NCBI GenBank assembly: GCA_963807225.1
Contig: CAWEAD010000005.1
Location: forward strand, 1,116,001-1,180,000
DNA: 64,000 nt
From: JAGVGT01 sp963807225
GTDB lineage: Bacteria; Desulfobacterota; Desulfobulbia; Desulfobulbales; JAGXFP01
Direction of reading: 5' to 3'
Made by a program: the position numbers and the translations under genes. Position 1 is the first letter of the stretch. The number at the start of each line of letters is the position of its first letter. Below, piece after piece: positions 60,077 to 64,000 of the stretch. Below the pieces are notes generated by a model. That model saw nothing but the letters and a program-made list of their open reading frames with translations. It did not search any database and had not been told where the DNA came from.

Positions 60077-62958
60077 AAGAGATCATGGTCATAGTCCGCA
60101 AGGAACTGAAGACCTACTTCGGCTCCCCGATGGCGGCGATCTTCATCGGCGCCTTTCTGTTGGTTTCCCTCTTCTCCTTCTTCTGGGTGGAGACCTTCTT
60201 CGCCCGGAACATCGCCGATATCCGACCTCTGTTCCGCTGGATGCCGCTGCTGTTGATCTTTCTGGTGGCGGCCCTGACCATGCGGCAGTGGAGCGAGGAG
60301 GAGCGGATGGGCACCCTGGAGATCCTCCTGACCCTGCCGGTACGTCTCTCCCAACTGGTGCTCGGCAAGTTTCTGGCAGTGCTGGCCCTGGTCGGGTTGG
60401 CCCTGCTCCTGACCGGCGGTCTGCCCCTGACCGTGGCCATCCTCGGCAACCTCGACTGGGGGCCGGTGATCGGCGGCTATCTTGGCGCCCTGCTGCTGGC
60501 CGCGGCCTATATCGCCATCGGTCTCTACATCTCTTCCCGGACTGACAACCAGATTATCGCCCTGATCCTCACCGTGCTGCTGGGCGGATTCTTCTATCTT
60601 CTTGGTTCGGCCGGCTTCACCGCCTTCATGGGTAACCGGGCCGGCGATTTCTTCCGGGCCCTGGGTACCGGCAGCCGCTTCTCCAGCATCGAGCGCGGGG
60701 TCATCGACCTGCGCGACCTGGTCTATTATGGTTCGCTGACCGCCTTTTTCCTGGTTTTAAACGGCGTGGCCTTGGCCCGCAAGAGCTGGAGCGGCGGCAG
60801 CCTCGACCGGTCGCCGCGGCGCCAGGCCCGCCTGGGTCTGGTCCTGCTGGCCATCAATCTGGTGCTTTTAAATGTCTGGCTGGCCCGGGTTCATACCCCC
60901 CTGAGGCTCGACCTGACCGAGCAGAAGGAGTACTCGCTTTCCGCCTCCACCCGCGATCTGATCTCGAACCTGCCGGAGCCTTTGCTGCTGCGCGGCTACT
61001 TCAGCGCCAAGACCCATCCGCTCCTGGCTCCCCTGGTGCCCCGGATCAAGGACCTGATGAACGAATATCGCATCGCCTCCGGCGGCAAGGTCGAGGTCTC
61101 CTTCGTCGACCCGCGCCAGGACGAGGAAGTGGAGCGGGAGGCCAACCAGCTTTACGGCATCAAGCCGGTGCCCTTTCAGGTCGCCGGCCGCTACGAGGCG
61201 GCGGTGGTCAACTCCTACTTCCACATCCTGGTCAAGTACGGCGACCAGTTCGTCACCCTGGGCTACAACGACCTGATCGAGGTCCATCCCCGGCCGGACG
61301 GCGAGATCGAAGTGGGACTGCGTAATCTGGAATACGACCTGACCAAGTCGATCAAGAAGGCGGTCTACGGCTTCCAGAGCCTGTCCAGCATCTTCGCCAA
61401 AGGTGGCGACTATGGCCTGACCCTGGTGGTAACCCCGGATACCCTGCCGGAAAGCCTGAAACCTCTGGTCGAGCAGGTTCGGGCGGTGGCTGCGGATCTG
61501 GTCAAGGAGGCGGGCGGCAAGCTCCATTTCGTGGAGCTGGATCCCGACCGGGATAACAACCGGCAGGAGGTCATGGATCGCTTCAAGATCGAGCCCCTTG
61601 CCGCCGGGATCTTTTCCGACCAGACCTTCTTTCTGCATCTCATGCTGACCACCCCCTCCGGCAGTGAAAGGATCTTCCTGGGGCAGGACATGGGCAAAGC
61701 CGAGATCCGCCAGGATGTCGAGGCGGCCCTGAAGCGCCACGCCTCGGGCTTTTTGAAGACCGTCGGTATCTGGCTGCCGCCCGACGACAACGCCGCCAAT
61801 CCCTACGCGGCACCGACCGGCGGCAACTACCGGCTCTTCCAGGAAGTACTGCGGGAGAACTACAACCTGGAGCGGGTCGATCTTCAAAGCGGCCGGGTCG
61901 GCGGCGATATCGACACCCTGCTGTTGGTGGCGCCGCAGAATCTCAACGATCTGGAGCGGTTGGCCGTCGACCAGTATCTGATGCGGGGTGGGGCGGTGAT
62001 CGTCCTGGCCGGCGCTTACCAGCTTGACTTGCCGCCGGGGGCTAAAACCTTGAACGTCAAGAAGATTGAGGGTGGTCTGGCCGAGGTACTGGCCTCCTAC
62101 GGCATCACCATCGATCCCTCCCTGATCATGGACAAGCAGAACGAGCCCTTCCCGATCCCGGTCAACCGCGATCTGGGCGGCTTCGTGGTTCAGGAGATCC
62201 GGCAGCTCGATTATCCCTATTTCGTCGATGTCCGCAGTGACGGCATGTCCCACGACAGCCCGGTGACCGCTTCCCTGCCGGCGGTGACCATGAACTGGGC
62301 CTCGCCGCTGCTGCTGAACGAGAAAAAGAACGATAAACGGCGGGTTACCACCCTGCTCAGTTCCTCACCGGACTCCTGGGTGAGCGAATCAACCGATATC
62401 CAACCGGATTTCCAGCGTTATCCCAGTTTCGGTTTCGGGGTGGGCGAGGAACTGGCGCCGCATCCCCTGGCGGTTTCGGTCCAGGGGGTGTTCGACAGCT
62501 ATTTTGCCGGCCGTCCCGATCCGCGCCAGGCCGAGGCCAAAGTGGCTGAGCCCGGTCAGGACGAGGAGACACCGGCGAAGGATCAGGATAAGGACAAGAC
62601 CCCGCTTCTGAAGGACCCATTGGTCACCAGTTCGCCGGATTCGGCCCGGCTGGTGGTGGTGGGCTCCTCCGAGTTCATCAACGATACGGTCCTGGGTATT
62701 TCCCGCTCCACCGGTCAGGATCGGTTCATGAACAGCCTGGAGTTCCTGCAGAATCTGGTGGACTGGTCGGTGGCCGATGAGGATCTGCTGGCCATCCGCT
62801 CGCGGGGTACGCACGCCCGGTTGTTGGTGCCGTTGACCCCGGCGGCCCAGGCCTTCTGGGAATGGCTCAATTACGGTCTGGCCCTTTTGGCCCTCCTGGG
62901 TGTCGCCTTATACGGGGCGCTCAAGGTCCGCCGGGAAACCCCCATGCCCTTGCTCTGA
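60073..62958 (+). CDS. GldF/GldG-type fused ABC-2 permease and periplasmic subunit
   Basis: A 961-residue fusion. Residues 1-240 form an ABC-2 permease with six helices (MKEIMVIVRKELKTYFGSPMAAIFIGAF at the start; QWSEEERMGTLEILLTLP between), then helix near 252-275, a large GldG-like periplasmic domain about 290-900 (LDLTEQKEYSLSASTRDLISNLPEPLLLRGYF, the classical opening) and a final helix near 935-955 (ALLALLGVALYGALKVRRE). In other genomes GldF and GldG are separate genes. A charged insert (about 820-860, rich in Asp/Glu/Lys) interrupts the periplasmic domain. With the ATPase and DUF4340 genes it forms a three-gene transporter. Confidence 0.9.
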   Translation: MKEIMVIVRKELKTYFGSPMAAIFIGAFLLVSLFSFFWVETFFARNIADIRPLFRWMPLLLIFLVAALTMRQWSEEERMGTLEILLTLPVRLSQLVLGKFLAVLALVGLALLLTGGLPLTVAILGNLDWGPVIGGYLGALLLAAAYIAIGLYISSRTDNQIIALILTVLLGGFFYLLGSAGFTAFMGNRAGDFFRALGTGSRFSSIERGVIDLRDLVYYGSLTAFFLVLNGVALARKSWSGGSLDRSPRRQARLGLVLLAINLVLLNVWLARVHTPLRLDLTEQKEYSLSASTRDLISNLPEPLLLRGYFSAKTHPLLAPLVPRIKDLMNEYRIASGGKVEVSFVDPRQDEEVEREANQLYGIKPVPFQVAGRYEAAVVNSYFHILVKYGDQFVTLGYNDLIEVHPRPDGEIEVGLRNLEYDLTKSIKKAVYGFQSLSSIFAKGGDYGLTLVVTPDTLPESLKPLVEQVRAVAADLVKEAGGKLHFVELDPDRDNNRQEVMDRFKIEPLAAGIFSDQTFFLHLMLTTPSGSERIFLGQDMGKAEIRQDVEAALKRHASGFLKTVGIWLPPDDNAANPYAAPTGGNYRLFQEVLRENYNLERVDLQSGRVGGDIDTLLLVAPQNLNDLERLAVDQYLMRGGAVIVLAGAYQLDLPPGAKTLNVKKIEGGLAEVLASYGITIDPSLIMDKQNEPFPIPVNRDLGGFVVQEIRQLDYPYFVDVRSDGMSHDSPVTASLPAVTMNWASPLLLNEKKNDKRRVTTLLSSSPDSWVSESTDIQPDFQRYPSFGFGVGEELAPHPLAVSVQGVFDSYFAGRPDPRQAEAKVAEPGQDEETPAKDQDKDKTPLLKDPLVTSSPDSARLVVVGSSEFINDTVLGISRSTGQDRFMNSLEFLQNLVDWSVADEDLLAIRSRGTHARLLVPLTPAAQAFWEWLNYGLALLALLGVALYGALKVRRETPMPLL

Positions 62959-62994
62959 TGGGACCGATATCGATATTCAGGGAGTGTGATCGAA

Positions 62995-63990
62995 ATGAGC
63001 AAAACTAATAAGATTCTGAGTGTATTGTTGGCGTTACAACTGCTGCTTGCCGGCTATCTGTTCTGGAGCGGCAGTCGCCCAGCCAGTCCCGAAGTGGAAC
63101 TACTTACCGGACTTAGCGCCGATCAGGTGCAGCAACTGGTGATCGGCGAAAGCGACGATAAGCAAGTGGTGTTGAGCAGGAACGGCAAGGAATGGCTGGT
63201 CCGGCTGGCCCCGGGGCGGGACTATCCGGCCGACCAGGCCAAGGTCGAGGCGATGCTGACCAGGCTGGCCGGCTTGAAGTCAAGTCGTCTGGTTTCCCGG
63301 ACCAAGGGCGGGCAAAGCCGTCTGAAGGTGGCCGCCGACCAGTATAATCGCAAGGTGGAACTGGTGACCGCCAAGGGCAGCCGGACCCTTTTCCTGGGAT
63401 CTTCGCCCAGCTATCAGAGTATTCACGCCCGGGCCGGCGGCAGTGACGATGTCTATCTGATCCGCGATCTGGCCGCCTGGGAGCTGCCCGGCGAGCCTTC
63501 GGGCTGGTGGCAGGCCGGTTACCTGGATTTCGACCCCGACCAGGTCTTGGAGATGGACCTGAGCAACAAGCAGGGCCGTCTGCACCTGAGCCGGGCCAGC
63601 GCCAAGGATCCCTGGCAGTTTGACGGGGAAGTTCCGCAACCGGACGCCAAGAAGGTGGCGAATCTCCTGCCGGCGCTTTGCCGGGTGACGATCAACGAGG
63701 TGGTGGCAGATGCAACCTGGAAGCCGAGCGGTGCGCCGGAGGCGACCTTGAAGCTCAAGAGCGGCGACCGTGAGGAGGAACTGCGGATCTGGCCCCGGCC
63801 CAACGAGCAGGGCGATTATCCGGTCAAGGCCAATGGTTCGGAGTTTTACGCCAAGGCCGGCAGCTACGCGGTGGAACCGATTTTAAACGCCAAGCTTGCA
63901 GCCCTGCAGGTGGACGCGGATACTTCGAAAACCGAGAGAGCCAAGCCGGACGAGACGCAACCTGACAAGGAGCCGGCGACCGGAAAATGA
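62995..63990 (+). CDS. DUF4340 family envelope protein
   Basis: A 331-residue protein with one N-terminal membrane anchor (KILSVLLALQLLLAGYLFWSG) and a large exported part. The DUF4340 pattern is visible: QVVLSRNGKEWLVR, PADQAKVEAMLTRLAGLKSSRLVS, YQSIHARAGGSDDVYLIRDLAAWEL, then an Ala/Asp/Lys-rich tail. DUF4340 genes regularly follow GldG-type genes and are thought to be partners in the same envelope complex. ATG 62995 is chosen over the GTG at 62986, which overlaps its own ribosome site. Ends close to the right edge of the window. Confidence 0.88.
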   Translation: MSKTNKILSVLLALQLLLAGYLFWSGSRPASPEVELLTGLSADQVQQLVIGESDDKQVVLSRNGKEWLVRLAPGRDYPADQAKVEAMLTRLAGLKSSRLVSRTKGGQSRLKVAADQYNRKVELVTAKGSRTLFLGSSPSYQSIHARAGGSDDVYLIRDLAAWELPGEPSGWWQAGYLDFDPDQVLEMDLSNKQGRLHLSRASAKDPWQFDGEVPQPDAKKVANLLPALCRVTINEVVADATWKPSGAPEATLKLKSGDREEELRIWPRPNEQGDYPVKANGSEFYAKAGSYAVEPILNAKLAALQVDADTSKTERAKPDETQPDKEPATGK

Positions 63991-64000
63991 GTTAGAGAAA

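Noticed and set aside
60868..62253. 461-codon minus-strand frame over the GldFG gene
   Set aside because: Antisense shadow; no ribosome site and no protein-like domain.

Overview
The window reads as a high-GC chromosomal segment of a Gram-negative, respiring bacterium. Its gene content (lipobox lipoproteins, a caa3-type oxidase next to a Rieske/cytochrome b complex with fused haem c, a complete beta-oxidation operon, a short-form ThiC, c-di-GMP signalling, RpoN-type promoters) best fits Desulfobacterota, probably the Desulfuromonadia. That placement is inference; no rRNA or marker gene is present to prove it. I saw no tRNA, rRNA or CRISPR array.

Layout. 0.26-2.5 kb: minus-strand cupin, alpha/beta hydrolase (frameshifted), YjdF-like membrane protein and a lipoprotein. 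2.7-3.5 kb: two small genes. 3.6-10.7 kb: a minus-strand fatty-acid beta-oxidation operon running acyl-CoA dehydrogenase, thiolase (frameshifted), hydratase/dehydrogenase fusion, acyl-CoA synthetase, with a divergent patatin-type phospholipase. 11.7-14.2 kb: lipocalin, FMN-binding protein, two tandem 34-residue membrane peptides missed by ordinary gene calling, a membrane protein, and a START-like exported protein. 14.2-17.1 kb: a Cache-HAMP-PAS-GGDEF diguanylate cyclase and two small envelope proteins.

17.1-22.8 kb is an accessory island of lower GC: a SAP-domain/PD-(D/E)xK nuclease, an integron attC-like site with a cassette gene, a REP-associated (Y1) transposase, and a three-gene fragment of an exported-protein operon cut at both ends by recurring repeat words. 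22.8-31.1 kb: flavoredoxin-like protein, L,D-transpeptidase, lipoproteins, a B12-binding radical SAM protein, and a histidine kinase/response regulator pair. Two segments look inserted beside duplicated gene ends: 24.6-27.4 kb (a diverged copy of the radical SAM 3' end) and 31.1-35.8 kb (a perfect 127-bp copy of the response-regulator 3' end). The second carries a mono-haem propeller protein and an orphan FtsX-type permease.

36-43 kb: PAQR/hemolysin III (frameshifted), a hydroxyisobutyrate-dehydrogenase-like enzyme, a P-type ATPase coupled to a universal stress protein, a lipoprotein hydrolase, and two small paralogous membrane proteins behind a convincing sigma-54 promoter. 44.2-50.8 kb: a respiratory supercluster (coxB-coxA-coxC-ctaG-small subunit-Rieske-cytochrome b/c). 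A decayed third copy of the small membrane protein follows. 51.3-64 kb: alanine dehydrogenase, a Lcl-like protein, an endonuclease III relative, ThiC, MntP, rhodanese, HtpG, and a GldA/GldFG/DUF4340 ABC-type cluster.

Most unusual in the window: (i) four large intercistronic palindromes set after stop codons, whose outer arms differ from copy to copy yet always pair with their own partner; (ii) the sigma-54-driven small membrane protein family with a degraded copy; (iii) the nuclease/attC/RAYT island; (iv) inserted segments flanked by duplicated 3' gene ends. Several core genes carry single-base frameshifts, two of them in homopolymers, so part of the apparent gene decay may be sequencing error.
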